Part shown: positions 7,527 through 16,916 of the stretch, one piece after another
How the letters are laid out: every line of letters begins with the position of its first letter
How positions within the stretch are numbered: the stretch's first letter is position 1
Assembly: GCF_000987955.1 (NCBI RefSeq)
Contig: NZ_LAZU01000044.1
Span: 45,503-109,502 of the forward strand
DNA from: Paenibacillus sp. DMB20
Lineage (GTDB): Bacteria > Bacillota > Bacilli > Paenibacillales > Paenibacillaceae
Length of the DNA: 64,000 bases
Direction of reading: 5' to 3'
Position numbers and translations under genes: made by a program
Notes under the pieces: model-generated
The model's input: the letters and a program-made list of their open reading frames with translations, nothing else
What the model was told of the DNA's origin: nothing
Database searches by the model: none

Positions 7527-9361
7527 TTCGCCTCGGCCATTTTACGATGTTTTTCTGCGCGTTCGCGTTCGCTCTTGTTCAAAATCTTCTTGCGGAGACG
7601 AACGGACTTCGGCGTGATCTCGCAATATTCATCGTCGTTCAAGTATTCAAGCGCCTGCTCCAGCGAGAACAAACGCGGAGTTTTCATCTTCACCGTGTCA
7701 TCCTTGGTCGCGGACCGCACGTTGGTCAACTGCTTTTCCTTGCAGATGTTAACCACGATGTCGTTATCGCGGGTATGCTCCCCGACGATCATGCCTTCGT
7801 ACACTTCGGTGCCCGGTTCAAGGAACAAGGTTCCGCGGTCTTCGACGGACATGATGCCGTAGAAGGTTGTCGTTCCGTTTTCGGTGGAAACGAGCACGCC
7901 CTGATGGCGTCCGCCGACCTGTCCGCCGTGCAGCGGGCCGTAGCTGTCAAATGCATGGTTCATCACGCCGTAGCCGCGAGTGAGCGTCAGGAAGTGAGTG
8001 CGGTACCCAATCAATCCGCGGGCCGGAATCAGGAATTCCAGGCGAACCTGGCCGCTTCCGTTGTTCACCATGTTCACCATCTCGGCTTTACGGGTTCCGA
8101 GACTTTCCATGACCGAGCCCATGCTGTCTTCAGGAACGTCGATGATCAGGCGTTCGATCGGTTCCATCTTGGCGCCGTCGATCTCCTTCACGATAACCTC
8201 AGGCTTGGAGACCTGAAGCTCATAGCCTTCACGGCGCATGTTTTCGATCAGAATGCCAAGGTGAAGCTCGCCGCGGCCCGATACGATAAAGGCATCCGGG
8301 CTGTCGGTTTCGTCCACCCGAAGGCTCACGTCGGTTTCCAGCTCTTTGTAGAGCCGCTCGCGCAGCTTGCGGGATGTTACCCACTTGCCTTCCCGTCCGG
8401 CAAAAGGACTGTTGTTGACAAGGAAGGTCATTTGAAGGGTCGGCTCGTCGATTTTCAGAACCGGGAGGGCTTCAGGATTCTGAGGATCGGCGATCGTTTC
8501 TCCGATGTTGATATCTTTGATGCCTGCGATGGCAACGATGTCGCCGCCGCCCGCTTCGGCGATTTCCACGCGCTTGAGCCCTTGGAAGCCGAACAGCTTC
8601 TCGATCCGTGCCGACTTGCTGGAGCCGTCGCGCATGATGACCGTTACGGGTTGTCCCTGCTTGATCACGCCACGGTTCACGCGACCGACGGCGATACGGC
8701 CGAGATATTCGTTATAATCCATCAATGTAACCAGGAATTGAAGCGGCTCGTCCACTTTCTCGGTTGGAGACGGGATATGATCAATGATGGTCTCGTAAAG
8801 AGCCAGCATGTTGTCATCCTGCTTCTCGGGATCCAGGCTGGAGGTACCGTTCAGAGCGGATGCGTACACGACCGGGAATTCCAGCTGGTCGTCGTTTGCG
8901 CCGAGCTCGATGAACAGGTCCAGCACTTCGTCGATGACCTCGGCCGGACGGGCCGCCGGACGGTCGATTTTGTTGACGACGACGATTGGCGTCAGATTGT
9001 GTGCCAGCGCTTTGCCCAGCACGAACTTGGTTTGAGGCATGCAGCCTTCATAAGCGTCGACGACGAGCAGCACGCCGTCGACCATTTTCATGATCCGCTC
9101 CACTTCGCCGCCGAAGTCGGCGTGTCCGGGAGTATCCACGATGTTGATCAGAAAGTCTTTATACGTAATGGCCGTATTCTTGGCCAAAATGGTAATGCCG
9201 CGTTCGCGTTCCAGGTCATTCGAGTCCATCGCCCGTTCCTGCAGCGTTTCATGTTCCCGGAAAATACCGGACTGCTGCAGCAGCTGGTCGACAAGCGTCG
9301 TTTTGCCATGGTCAACGTGGGCAATGATAGCAATGTTGCGAATTTGTTCTCTCGATTGCAT
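7520..9361 (-). CDS. typA: ribosome-associated GTPase TypA/BipA
   Basis: 613 residues, full length for the family. GTPase motifs are AHVDHGKTT (14-22), DTPGH and NKIDRP. EF-G-like domains follow, then the BipA-specific C-terminal domain (GRGELHLGILIENMRREGYE, RGLIGYRT). TypA binds the ribosome and assists assembly and stress adaptation, especially in the cold. The ATG at 9361 opens MQSREQIRNIAIIAHV; AGAAGGGAT lies upstream at a rather long distance. The 612-residue open frame on the opposite strand is a shadow. Confidence 0.97.
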   Translation of the reverse strand: MQSREQIRNIAIIAHVDHGKTTLVDQLLQQSGIFREHETLQERAMDSNDLERERGITILAKNTAITYKDFLINIVDTPGHADFGGEVERIMKMVDGVLLVVDAYEGCMPQTKFVLGKALAHNLTPIVVVNKIDRPAARPAEVIDEVLDLFIELGANDDQLEFPVVYASALNGTSSLDPEKQDDNMLALYETIIDHIPSPTEKVDEPLQFLVTLMDYNEYLGRIAVGRVNRGVIKQGQPVTVIMRDGSSKSARIEKLFGFQGLKRVEIAEAGGGDIVAIAGIKDINIGETIADPQNPEALPVLKIDEPTLQMTFLVNNSPFAGREGKWVTSRKLRERLYKELETDVSLRVDETDSPDAFIVSGRGELHLGILIENMRREGYELQVSKPEVIVKEIDGAKMEPIERLIIDVPEDSMGSVMESLGTRKAEMVNMVNNGSGQVRLEFLIPARGLIGYRTHFLTLTRGYGVMNHAFDSYGPLHGGQVGGRHQGVLVSTENGTTTFYGIMSVEDRGTLFLEPGTEVYEGMIVGEHTRDNDIVVNICKEKQLTNVRSATKDDTVKMKTPRLFSLEQALEYLNDDEYCEITPKSVRLRKKILNKSERERAEKHRKMAEANL

Positions 9362-9395
9362 AAATTTATCTCATATCCCTTCTAATTCGAATGAG

Positions 9396-9436
9396 CCACA
9401 AAAGAAGCGCCGGACGTTAATGCCGACCGACGCTTC
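9396..9436 (-). terminator. hairpin with short T-run before typA (terminator or attenuator)
   Basis: On the minus strand GAAGCGTCGG pairs with CCGGCGCTTC and is followed by TTTT. It lies between the membrane-protein gene ending at 9505 and typA. It may end the former's transcript or, if the promoter at 9449-9478 is real, act as an attenuator in the typA leader. Confidence 0.55.
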
Positions 9437-9448
9437 AACATATCCACT

Positions 9449-9478
9449 ATTTTAAAGGTTTTTCGATGCAAAAATCAA
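9449..9478 (-). promoter_or_regulatory. possible sigma-A promoter of typA
   Basis: On the minus strand TTGATT, an 18-bp spacer and TAAAAT lie about 90 bp before the typA start. The match is moderate. Confidence 0.4.
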
Positions 9479-9504
9479 GCCTTTTCAGAAAACTTCCAGT
9501 AAAA

Positions 9505-10015
9505 TTACCACCCTCGGCTCCACTTGCTGCCCCGTCTCCGGTTTCGCCCGTAAATCAGCCAAATTCCCGCGGCAATCAGAACCAGCGCGATCACATAAAA
9601 AGCCCCTGCCTCAAGCCAAGTGAAAATGAATATGACCGCCGAGAGAAGAATCAAACCGACCGCCATCGGCAGCGCGGCTCCAGGACGGGGAGTTTCAAAT
9701 GCATAATACTCATACAGCCCAACGCCGATCCCAAGAATAAGCAGCGGCCATAGCGAACGCATCAAGTCCCAGCCCCAGAAGCTGCAGATCAGGAACAGAA
9801 GCCCGTAGACCGTCAGGATCCCCGCCGGAATCAGGATGGTTGCAGAAAAGCGCCGGCCAAAGTACAAAACGTGAAGCAGCAGCCCCGGGAGCAACAGGAG
9901 GAGAGGCCACAAGGTGCGTCCCAAAAATCCGAATACCCCAAGCTTTCCAAGCAAGATGAACACGCCTGCAGCAACGATAAACAATCCGAGTGTCAAGTCT
10001 TTTTTTGGAGGACAT
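9505..10015 (-). CDS. small polytopic membrane protein, LiaF/DUF5668-like (frameshift near start)
   Basis: About 169 residues of tandem hydrophobic hairpins with GLFIVAAGVFILLGKLG and LWPLLILGIGVGL repeats, like the DUF5668/LiaF transmembrane module. As written only a GTG at 10023 opens the frame, without a ribosome site. Removing one T from the seven at 10000-10006 gives ATG at 10015 (MSSKKDLTLGLF) with AGAGGGTG in front, so I prefer that start. It may sense or modulate the envelope, but nothing here proves it. Confidence 0.65.
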
Positions 10016-10153
10016 TTTTTCACCCTCTTATCATTTTATGTAAAGCTAATGGCAACCATTGAAATATCAGTTACATTAATATTAGCCGAAAACGACAAAA
10101 AAAAACCATATCCCGAGCCCGTCCCCCGGTCATTGGTCCCATAAAATTAAATA

Positions 10154-10188
10154 CGAAAACCCCGGGGTTCTTATCTCCGGGGTTTTCG
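10154..10188. terminator. bidirectional hairpin terminator
   Basis: CGAAAACCCCGG pairs perfectly with CCGGGGTTTTCG around an 11-base loop. It lies just downstream of the minus-strand TerC gene. Confidence 0.85.
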
Positions 10189-10205
10189 CCTATCCTCTGC
10201 AGGCT

Positions 10206-10863
10206 TTACCGGTGTTTAAATGCTTTTAGTCCACCGAAGGCAACGACAATCACCGCGAGAACGGCGGGCAGCCATGAATGGTATTCGGGCATGGAGGCTG
10301 CCAGCAGCAGTCCGGTTTTTACGTCCTGCAGCAGCATTTCCCCTGCGGTATAGGCCAGTATTCCGGCACCGACGTACAGCAGAAACGGATACTTTTTTTA
10401 ACCATAGCCCTATAATCCCGCTGCCCCATACAACGATGGGGATGCTAAGAAGAATGCCGATCGCGATAAGCGCCAAATCCCCGTCCGCCAAACCTGCTAT
10501 AGCCAAGACGTTATCCAGGCTCATCACAAAATCGGCAACCAATATGGTGTACACCGCTCCCCACATTGACGGGGATTCCTTCAGGGTAATGTCATTCCCG
10601 TGCTGGTCCCCTATGAGCTTAAAGGATATCCACAACAGCAGCAAGGCTCCTCCGGCTTGCAGATAGGGCACCTTGAGCAGCAGAACCGCGGCAAACGTTA
10701 AAATGCACCGAAGGAGCACCGCGCCGGCTGTTCCGATCCATACCGCGCGCTTTTTATTGGTTTCGGGAAGATTCTTGCTAGCCATCGCGATAACCAGAGC
10801 ATTATCGCCGCTTAAAACCAGATTAATCATCAGTATTTGTCCCAACAGCAAAATCGTATCCAT
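10206..10863 (-). CDS. TerC-family integral membrane protein (frameshifted)
   Basis: Reconstructed as about 218 residues. ATG at 10863 follows GGGAGG (MDTILLLGQILMINLVL). TerC signatures are LSGDNALVIAMA in the first helix and FVMSLDNVLAIAGLA in the second half, whose acidic residues are thought to bind metal. TerC proteins (YceF/YkoY/YjbE type) are implicated in Mn export to secreted enzymes or tellurite resistance. Seven T at 10393-10399, read as A, should be six; the frame then runs on (WLKKYPFLLYVGAG) to TAA at 10206. It is divergent from a second TerC gene 128 bp away. Confidence 0.8.
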
Positions 10864-10912
10864 CCTGTCAACCTCCCACTTTACACATATGAGCGGTATG
10901 TCCAAGCTATGC

Positions 10913-10941
10913 TTGCATCCGGGAAAAAATAGGCCTATAAT
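10913..10941 (+). promoter_or_regulatory. sigma-A promoter of the plus-strand TerC gene
   Basis: TTGCAT (10913-10918), 17 bp, TATAAT (10936-10941). The leader to the GTG at 10992 would be about 43 bases, too short for the yybP-ykoY Mn riboswitch that often precedes such genes. Confidence 0.65.
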
Positions 10942-10991
10942 TAATCCACTTTGTTTTTATTTGACCGCATGTCTTAGAGGAGTGACCTATT

Positions 10992-11685
10992 GTGGACATC
11001 TTGAGCGGAGAGTTTTTCTTTGCGCTAATCAACATTGTATTTCTGGACCTTGTACTGGCCGGCGACAATGCAATCGTGATCGGTCTGGCGGCACGCAATT
11101 TGCAGCCGGCTACCCAGAAAAAAAGCCATCATTTTCGGAACGGGCGGGGCCGTAGTGCTCCGGATTATCGCCACCATCCTTGTCGTCTGGCTGCTTAAGG
11201 TCCCATGGCTGCTGCTGATCGGGGGAATACTGCTGGTTGGCATTGCATACAAGCTGCTGACGGACGACAACGACCATACGGATATCAAGGCCGGGAGTAA
11301 TCTCTGGTCTGCCATTCGCACCATTATCGTCGCGGATGCGGCTATGGGACTTGATAATGTCATTGCCGTGGCCGGCGCGGCGAAGCATAACAATCTGCTC
11401 GTCATTATCGGATTATTGATCAGCGTGCCGATCGTCGTATGGGGCAGCACCTTGTTTATCAAATTGATCGCCCGGTTCCCGTGGATCATTTATGCCGGGG
11501 CCGCCGTGCTTGCTTATACCGCTTCCTCCATGATCACGGACGAGAAGCACTTCAAAGTATTCTTTGAAACCCATCCCATCGTGAGGTCCCTGTTTATTGC
11601 CGCAGTCATTGTCGGCGTCCTGGCGGCAGGACATCTTAGGAAAAAGGCATTGCGCCGTCGCCGCGAACCATCAGAAACGACATGA
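10992..11685 (+). CDS. TerC-family integral membrane protein (frameshifted)
   Basis: Reconstructed as about 230 residues, from GTG at 10992 behind GAGGAG. It has LAGDNAIVIGLAARN near the start and ADAAMGLDNVIAVAGAA in the middle, the paired acidic TerC motifs, in seven or so hydrophobic segments; the tail is Arg-rich (KKALRRRREP). Seven A at 11118-11124 should be six; the frame then continues TQKKAIIFGTGGAVV. It is a paralogue of, not a copy of, its divergent neighbour. The pair may handle the same metal under different conditions, but that is inference. Confidence 0.8.
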
Positions 11686-11708
11686 CGCCTCCTGAGCATG
11701 CCGTGCAT

Positions 11709-11756
11709 TAAAGGGGTATCCCCCAAGGTCCGTTGACCTTGGGGGATACCCCTTTT
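11709..11756. terminator. strong bidirectional terminator between TerC gene and thiI
   Basis: AAAGGGGTATCCCCCAAGGTC pairs with its complement over about 20 bp, ending CCCCTTTT. It lies between convergent genes. Confidence 0.95.
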
Positions 11757-11804
11757 CAATTATCCGGACTTTGGTTAATCCGGAGTTTATATCGCAAAAG
11801 ACGG

Positions 11805-13050
11805 TTAAAACCATTCTTCTTTAACAACGTCGTCCGAAATCGACCGGGAATCGAGATCCATTGTCATCTCCGGCGTGGCGATTAAGGTTTCCGTCCGCTC
11901 CACTGCCGAAAGGATCAAGTCGGCCAGACCCGGAAGCGTTTTTTCCACTTTATCGACAATCCGGAGGTTTGGATTCGTCGTCGGCGATTTCGGCACAAAC
12001 AACGTACAGCAATCCTCGTAAGGAAGGATGGACGTTTCGTAGGTACCGATCGTTTTTGCCAGATCAATGATATCATTTTTATCCGTCGTAATAAGCGGGC
12101 GCAAGATCGGAAGATCCGTTGCCTTGCCGATAACGTTCATGCTCGGGAGCGTTTGGCTGGCTACCTGGCCCAGACTGTCACCGGTCACGATGGCGAGCGC
12201 TCCCTCCCTTTCGGCCAGCATCGTGGTGATGCGGAGCATGGCCCGGCGCATGAACGTAATCATCAGGTTATCCTGTCCTATCCCGGCAAAAGACGTTTGA
12301 ATCTCGGTAAACGGTACCAGATGAAGCTTGATCTTTCCTGCATAGCCCGACAAAATCTTCGTAAGTTCAATGACCTTTTCCTTTGCCAGCTGGCTGGTGT
12401 ACGGATAACTGTAAAAGTGAACGCATTCGATTTCGAGCCCTCTGCGCATCGCCAAAAAAGCGGCAACCGGGCTGTCGATTCCCCCGGATAGCAGAAGCAT
12501 CGCCTTACCGTTGGTCCCCAGCGGAAACCCTCCTGCCGCTTCGATGACATCATAAAAAAGATAGGTCCGGTTTTCGCGGATTTCCACGCGAAGCTCGATG
12601 TCGGGATGTTTGACTTGAACTTTGAGCTTCGGATATGCCCTAAGCAGCGGAGATCCGATCAGATGGTTCATTTCCTGGGAAGAGTGCGGGAATTCCTTCC
12701 ATACCCTCCTCGCATTTACCTTGAACGTCGTTTCTCCCGGGAGCTCGGACTGGCCTAAAAATTCAAGCGCTGTGTTAACAATCGGCTCCAAATCCGATGC
12801 GCACACGCGAACCGGGCTGATGGATACGATGCCAAACACCTTTTTTTAGAACTTCGGTCAAGGCTTCGGCCGGTTCCCCGTTGAGATCAATATAAATCCT
12901 TCCATACTCTTTCAATATTTTGGCCTTAGGAAAAGCTTTCAGCAAAGCCCTGACGTGCATAAGCACGCTTTTCTCAAAACGGCTGCGGTTTTTGCCTTTC
13001 AGCGTAAATTCTCCAAAGCGGAGAAGAAGCATATCGTAGGTTATCTTCAA
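11805..13050 (-). CDS. thiI: tRNA 4-thiouridine synthase ThiI (frameshifted)
   Basis: Reconstructed as about 414 residues. It has a THUMP RNA-binding domain (LEFLGQSELPGETTFKVNAR) and a PP-loop ATP pyrophosphatase domain with LLSGGIDSPVA. ThiI adenylates U8 of tRNA and receives sulfur from a cysteine desulfurase, encoded just upstream. TTG at 13050, after GGGGGAGACCAC, overlaps the desulfurase stop as TTGA, so the two are translationally coupled. Seven T at 12841-12847 should be six; the frame then runs EVLKKVFGIVSISPV. A C-terminal rhodanese domain is absent, as in other Bacillota. Confidence 0.9.
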
Positions 13051-14207
13051 GTGGTCTCCCCCCTCTTGGCAGTTAAGGGACGAAGACTGAGGGCTGCCTG
13101 TTGAAGCGCGTCGCAAAGTCGGGCAACATCCTCTTCGGTATGCTCCCAGCCCAAGCTGATGCGGATTCCGCTCGAGGAAATCCCCTTCTCCTTGCCCATA
13201 AAGGTCAGCACGCGGCTTGGCTCGCTTGTCTTTGAAGAACAGGCTGACTTGGTCGATACCAAAAAACCAAGTTCTTCCAAAGCATGGACAAGCACCTCAG
13301 GCTTCAATCCCGGATACGAAAAATGAATGATATGAGGAGCTCCCGACTCGCTGCTGTTCAGCAGAAACTCCGGCATTCTGCGAATCTGCTCCAGGAGCAT
13401 GGCGCGCAGCTTGCTTATTTTATCATAAAAGGCCTTCTGCCGCTCGCTCGCGAGTCTCATCGCTTTTGCCACAGCCGCTGCGGCGGCCACATTCTCCGTA
13501 CCGGCCCGATGGCCGCTTTCCTGGGTCCCCCCGGCCAACAGCGGGAACAGGTCAACGCCTTGTTTGACATACATAATCCCGGCGCCCTTGGGTCCTTTGA
13601 ATTTATGCGCCGACAGCGTATATAAATCAGCCTTCCAGGATTTCAAGTCAACCGGCAGTTTTCCGAAACCCTGGACGCCGTCAATATGAAATAATGTTCT
13701 GACGTTTTTCTCTTTGATGTATCGACCAATTTCCCGAACCGGCTGAACGGCTCCGGTTTCATTGTTCACGTGCATGACGCTGACCAGAACCGTATCCTTT
13801 CTGACCTCCCGGGCCAGAACGGCCGGATCGACGACGCCATTGCCGTCAACAGGGACATAGGTTACCTCCCACCCGAAGCCTTCCAGCTGTTTGAAGTTTT
13901 CATACACGGACGGATGCTCCGTCCCGGTCGTAATAAGATGCCGTCCGCGTGATCTGTACTGCAGTGCCGCTCCCTTGATGGCCATGTTGTTTCCTTCCGT
14001 TGCCCCTGAGGTAAACACAATTTCCGACGGTGATACGGACAGGGCCTCGGCACACACTTCCCTAGCCTTTTTCAGCAGTTTGGCGGCATCCTCCCCTGCC
14101 CGGTGAAGGGCCGAGGGATTTCCGTAATGCTTGTTCATGATTTCAGCCATGGTTTCCACGACTTCCCTGTAAGGCGGGGTTGTAGCTGCATGATCGAAAT
14201 ACAGCAT
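13047..14207 (-). CDS. cysteine desulfurase (IscS/NifS class)
   Basis: 386 residues. It starts MLYFDHAATTP, the class N-terminus; ATG at 14207 has GAGAGGAG 11 bases away, better than the GTG at 14216. The PLP lysine is in LSAHKFKGPKG, and the active-site Cys in STKSACSSKTSE, in a short loop. It removes sulfur from cysteine and, given the coupled thiI, probably feeds tRNA s4U8 synthesis like NifZ/YrvO-type partners in Bacillus. Confidence 0.93.
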   Translation of the reverse strand: MLYFDHAATTPPYREVVETMAEIMNKHYGNPSALHRAGEDAAKLLKKAREVCAEALSVSPSEIVFTSGATEGNNMAIKGAALQYRSRGRHLITTGTEHPSVYENFKQLEGFGWEVTYVPVDGNGVVDPAVLAREVRKDTVLVSVMHVNNETGAVQPVREIGRYIKEKNVRTLFHIDGVQGFGKLPVDLKSWKADLYTLSAHKFKGPKGAGIMYVKQGVDLFPLLAGGTQESGHRAGTENVAAAAAVAKAMRLASERQKAFYDKISKLRAMLLEQIRRMPEFLLNSSESGAPHIIHFSYPGLKPEVLVHALEELGFLVSTKSACSSKTSEPSRVLTFMGKEKGISSSGIRISLGWEHTEEDVARLCDALQQAALSLRPLTAKRGETT

Positions 14208-14323
14208 TTCTAACACGTCTCCTCTCGTTCAACGCAAAAAGATCAAACGGATCTTTTGTCCAGAGGCCTCAGCCTGCCGCAAACTCCCCGTTTGACCTTT
14301 CATGGCGTTTATTTTTTTAAAGG

Positions 14324-15109
14324 TTAAACTTCATATTTAGAACGTGCAGTCAAGACTTTGCGTATATAGGACTGCGTCTCGGCCGGAAGCATGTCCGCCT
14401 TGGCAAGCAGTTCGGCATCGCTGGTTACGCCCAGCCGTAAAACGCGGGATGGGCCGGCATTATAGGCGGCAAGGGCCATAGCGACCTCTCCGCCGAATTT
14501 CTTAAGCTGATACGATAAGTACTTCGTTCCGCCCTCTATATTTTGCACGGGATCAAATGAATCGGCAACGCCGAGCCCCCGGGCCGTTCCGTCCATCAGC
14601 TGCATCAGTCCCTTGGCTCCGGCCGAAGAAACGGCATAAGGATTAAAGGATGACTCCGTGTCGATGACCGCTTTAATCAAAGCTGCCGGTACTCCGTATT
14701 TTTCCCCGGCTGACGCAATTAAATCCTCAAATGATGTATTTATCGAATCAGTCGTTTGGCGAGCGGTTTGAGCCGGCTCCCCTGGAGCCAACGATTCCGT
14801 CCGAAAAGTTACGGCGGAGCCGCCTTCGCTGTCATCGACTGCCCCAAGCTGCTGCCATAGCAAGCCGTCTTCCCAGGTCACGCCCGGTGCAAGCCTCACC
14901 GTGGTTCCTTCTGACACGGGAGCTCCGCCGTTCATGAAGTTGCTTAAAACGCTGCCGAAGTCGCTGCCACTTCCCTGCGCTTCCGAACTATCCCTCAGAC
15001 CCGCCGGACTGCCGGTAATCGGGCGCTGCGGTTCCACCGTACTTCTCGCCGCTGCCGGATCGATTTGCATGTCATTCATCACATCTTCCTTTAAGGTTTC
15101 AATTTCCAT
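14324..15109 (-). CDS. lytic transglycosylase (SLT domain), CwlQ-like
   Basis: 261 residues. The first 140 are low in structure and rich in Ser, Gly and Pro. The C-terminal SLT domain begins near residue 145 (EKYGVPAALIKAVI) with the catalytic Glu in DTESSFNPYAVS, then GAKGLMQLM and ALAAYNAGPSRV. It should cleave the glycan strand of peptidoglycan to 1,6-anhydro ends. There is no signal peptide, as in Bacillus YjbJ/CwlQ-like proteins, so its route out is unclear. ATG at 15109 follows AAAGGATG. Confidence 0.9.
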   Translation of the reverse strand: MEIETLKEDVMNDMQIDPAAARSTVEPQRPITGSPAGLRDSSEAQGSGSDFGSVLSNFMNGGAPVSEGTTVRLAPGVTWEDGLLWQQLGAVDDSEGGSAVTFRTESLAPGEPAQTARQTTDSINTSFEDLIASAGEKYGVPAALIKAVIDTESSFNPYAVSSAGAKGLMQLMDGTARGLGVADSFDPVQNIEGGTKYLSYQLKKFGGEVAMALAAYNAGPSRVLRLGVTSDAELLAKADMLPAETQSYIRKVLTARSKYEV

Positions 15110-15148
15110 TTTACATCCTTTCCGGACAATCGGCTATACCCTTTCGAC

Positions 15149-15189
15149 AAAAAAAACAGGCGACCCACCCATGCGGTGAATCGCCTGTT
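15149..15189 (-). terminator. intrinsic terminator after the 129-residue gene
   Basis: On the minus strand AACAGGCGA pairs with TCGCCTGTT and eight T follow. Confidence 0.85.
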
Positions 15190-15212
15190 GAACTGCATAT
15201 TCTTTAAACCCT

Positions 15213-15602
15213 CTATCTGGCAAAAGGAATCAGCACAAAATAACTGATTGTGGCCAGAATCCCCAAGCCGATTGACCAGGCGCCCAGAGTACGGCTGCCT
15301 TGGGTATAAGCATAATAGCCCGTCACGGCTGCTATGGGTCCCAAGATTACGGACCACATGAATAATGCCGCAATACCCAGTATCAGTCCCACATATCCTG
15401 CCACGCGTCCGGTTGAGCCTTCGGCGCTTTCATCCCGCTTCCTATCGTTTCCTTTATCCCGGACTGGCGCCGTAACCGGAACGGAGGGAGTAATCTCCGC
15501 AGCGAACTCCTCCTGCTGATCTTTTCTTGGGTAGTCCACGCGGCTGCGTTTCGTATCCACCACTTTGAACTTGTTCTTGCTGCGGTGTTTGTCCTTATTC
15601 AT
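15213..15602 (-). CDS. DUF4190-like small membrane protein
   Basis: 129 residues. Residues 1-65 are charged and basic (MNKDKHRSKNKFKVV, RDKGNDRKRDES), then two membrane helices (VAGYVGLILGIAALFMWSV and LGAWSIGLGILATISYFVL) with a GYYAY linker between them, the layout of DUF4190-type proteins. Function unknown. The ATG follows GGAGGTGGCAGC. It has its own terminator, so it is probably a single-gene unit. Confidence 0.7.
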   Translation of the reverse strand: MNKDKHRSKNKFKVVDTKRSRVDYPRKDQQEEFAAEITPSVPVTAPVRDKGNDRKRDESAEGSTGRVAGYVGLILGIAALFMWSVILGPIAAVTGYYAYTQGSRTLGAWSIGLGILATISYFVLIPFAR

Positions 15603-15641
15603 GCTGCCACCTCCTCTGTGATGAAAACAGATACGAAAGTA

Positions 15642-15869
15642 TTACGCTTCTTTCGGCTTGAATGTTAGACAACAAGTTGCAGAGGATGTCTTTGCGGAAT
15701 CGCGATGGTTCTTGACAAAACCTTCGTCGGCAAATTCATCGCCAAGGTGAATGTTCGAGTGACGGTCGATTTCAATCATAATCATATCGGCGCGGCATAC
15801 ATTTTGTTCTCCCCAGTAGTGACAGTTGCTTACGCTGCATTTAACGTATGGTTTGGCTTCGTTGGCCAT
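15642..15869 (-). CDS. DUF1540 cysteine-rich small protein
   Basis: 75 residues with the DUF1540 pattern: VKCSVSNCHYW near the start, VCRADMI and a closing SSATCCLTF. The cysteines suggest a bound metal, probably Zn, and such proteins are common in spore-formers; function unknown. GAGGTGATT precedes the ATG. Confidence 0.85.
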   Translation of the reverse strand: MANEAKPYVKCSVSNCHYWGEQNVCRADMIMIEIDRHSNIHLGDEFADEGFVKNHRDSAKTSSATCCLTFKPKEA

Positions 15870-15950
15870 TTGGAATCACCTCGTACACATTTTCTCCTTA
15901 CCCGAGCGGGTGTATTCACGTTTCTTGCTGTCATTTGGTGTTAAACGCTG

Positions 15951-15980
15951 AAAAAAAAAGAGATGCCGCCGGCATCTCTT
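15951..15980 (-). terminator. intrinsic terminator after the DUF3907 gene
   Basis: AAGAGATGCCG pairs with CGGCATCTCTT and nine T follow on the minus strand. Confidence 0.9.
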
Positions 15981-16010
15981 CGTATCGTAACGATATTCAG
16001 TTTATCGGCT

Positions 16011-16517
16011 TTATGCGTGTTTTCTTTCCGCCTGCATGCGGCGTTCCGTTAAATAATCACTTTCATAGTAAGCAAGGTCGTCACGAAGCTCTTCGTAAAT
16101 TTTTGTAATGTTCAGAATGACGTCTCTTGCCGGGCGTACCGGCTTTTTGCGGAAGCGGATAGCATCCTGCCCCGTGTAGGCGTAGCGTCCGTCCTCGGAA
16201 TAGCTTTCATTCTTAGGGTAAAAGAAACTGTTTACGCAGCGGTGATACACATTGTACAATGCTTTTTCCGCAAAATCGGCATCGAAATTGGGACGCCGCT
16301 GGACGATGCCCAGCTTCTCGTAGGAAACCTCGGAAAAAGCAAGCAGGTGCCGGAGATCCGAAAGGAATCCTTTGTAAAAATGAACGGTCTCTTCATCCTG
16401 TTCTGCGGTAAGTTGAGGCAGGGCATGTTCGTTAAGAAAAGTTTCCAGGATGGCGATCGCGGATTTCAGTTTATCCCTTGTCTCCGCACACAGATTCTGA
16501 AGATTGTCAGCTGGCAT
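16011..16517 (-). CDS. DUF3907 (YpuI family) protein
   Basis: 168 residues, mainly helical and charged, with RRPNFDADFAEKALYNVYH and FFYPKNESYSEDGRYAYTG, the conserved core of B. subtilis YpuI. No catalytic motif or membrane segment is visible and the family has no known function. AAGGGGGAG lies before the ATG. It is a single gene with its own terminator. Confidence 0.85.
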   Translation of the reverse strand: MPADNLQNLCAETRDKLKSAIAILETFLNEHALPQLTAEQDEETVHFYKGFLSDLRHLLAFSEVSYEKLGIVQRRPNFDADFAEKALYNVYHRCVNSFFYPKNESYSEDGRYAYTGQDAIRFRKKPVRPARDVILNITKIYEELRDDLAYYESDYLTERRMQAERKHA

Positions 16518-16916
16518 TACGGTTGCTCCCCCTTAAACGTTACTGGCCTTCCAAGAGTAATTCCTCGGCCAATATTATGTACTATCCTATCACAAATGAC
16601 CTCTTTTCGAAATCCCTTATGAATGCACTTACAAGGATTTTTTTAGAGTCCGGAGAGAGACAATGGAAGGCGGCGTTTCCCTGTTCCGGAAGAAGACTTG
16701 CCCTGCTTGAAAGGGCTGTGAAAGGGCTGTTTGCCCTACTCAAAAGTTTTATAATCCCTCCTTGCCAAAACGACGCATAAAAAACTGCGGCTCTCCCAAC
16801 GCTATGAGTACGCGTTTCCAAAAAAGTCGGGTTTTCAGCGCCGAGAAGACCCGCTAAAGGTAATTCGACATCGGTTCCGGCTTTCGTTTAAAGACCATTT
16901 GTAAGGAGAATGAATA
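16518..16916. other. intergenic region upstream of the protease gene
   Basis: About 400 bp between divergent genes. It holds a tandem GAAAGGGCTGT at 16709-16732. The 79-codon minus-strand frame at 16582-16821 has no ribosome site and no family features. I see no clear promoter or RNA. Confidence 0.4.

Noticed and set aside
7547..9385. 612-codon open frame antisense to typA
   Set aside because: It mirrors the typA codon pattern, has no family motif and no ribosome site. It is a shadow of a strongly biased gene.
10864..10991. yybP-ykoY manganese riboswitch before the TerC genes
   Set aside because: The divergent gap is only 128 bp, and the plus-strand leader is about 45 bases, too short for that RNA.
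16582..16821. 79-codon minus-strand frame upstream of the protease gene
   Set aside because: No ribosome site and no recognisable sequence; it lies in a promoter-type gap.
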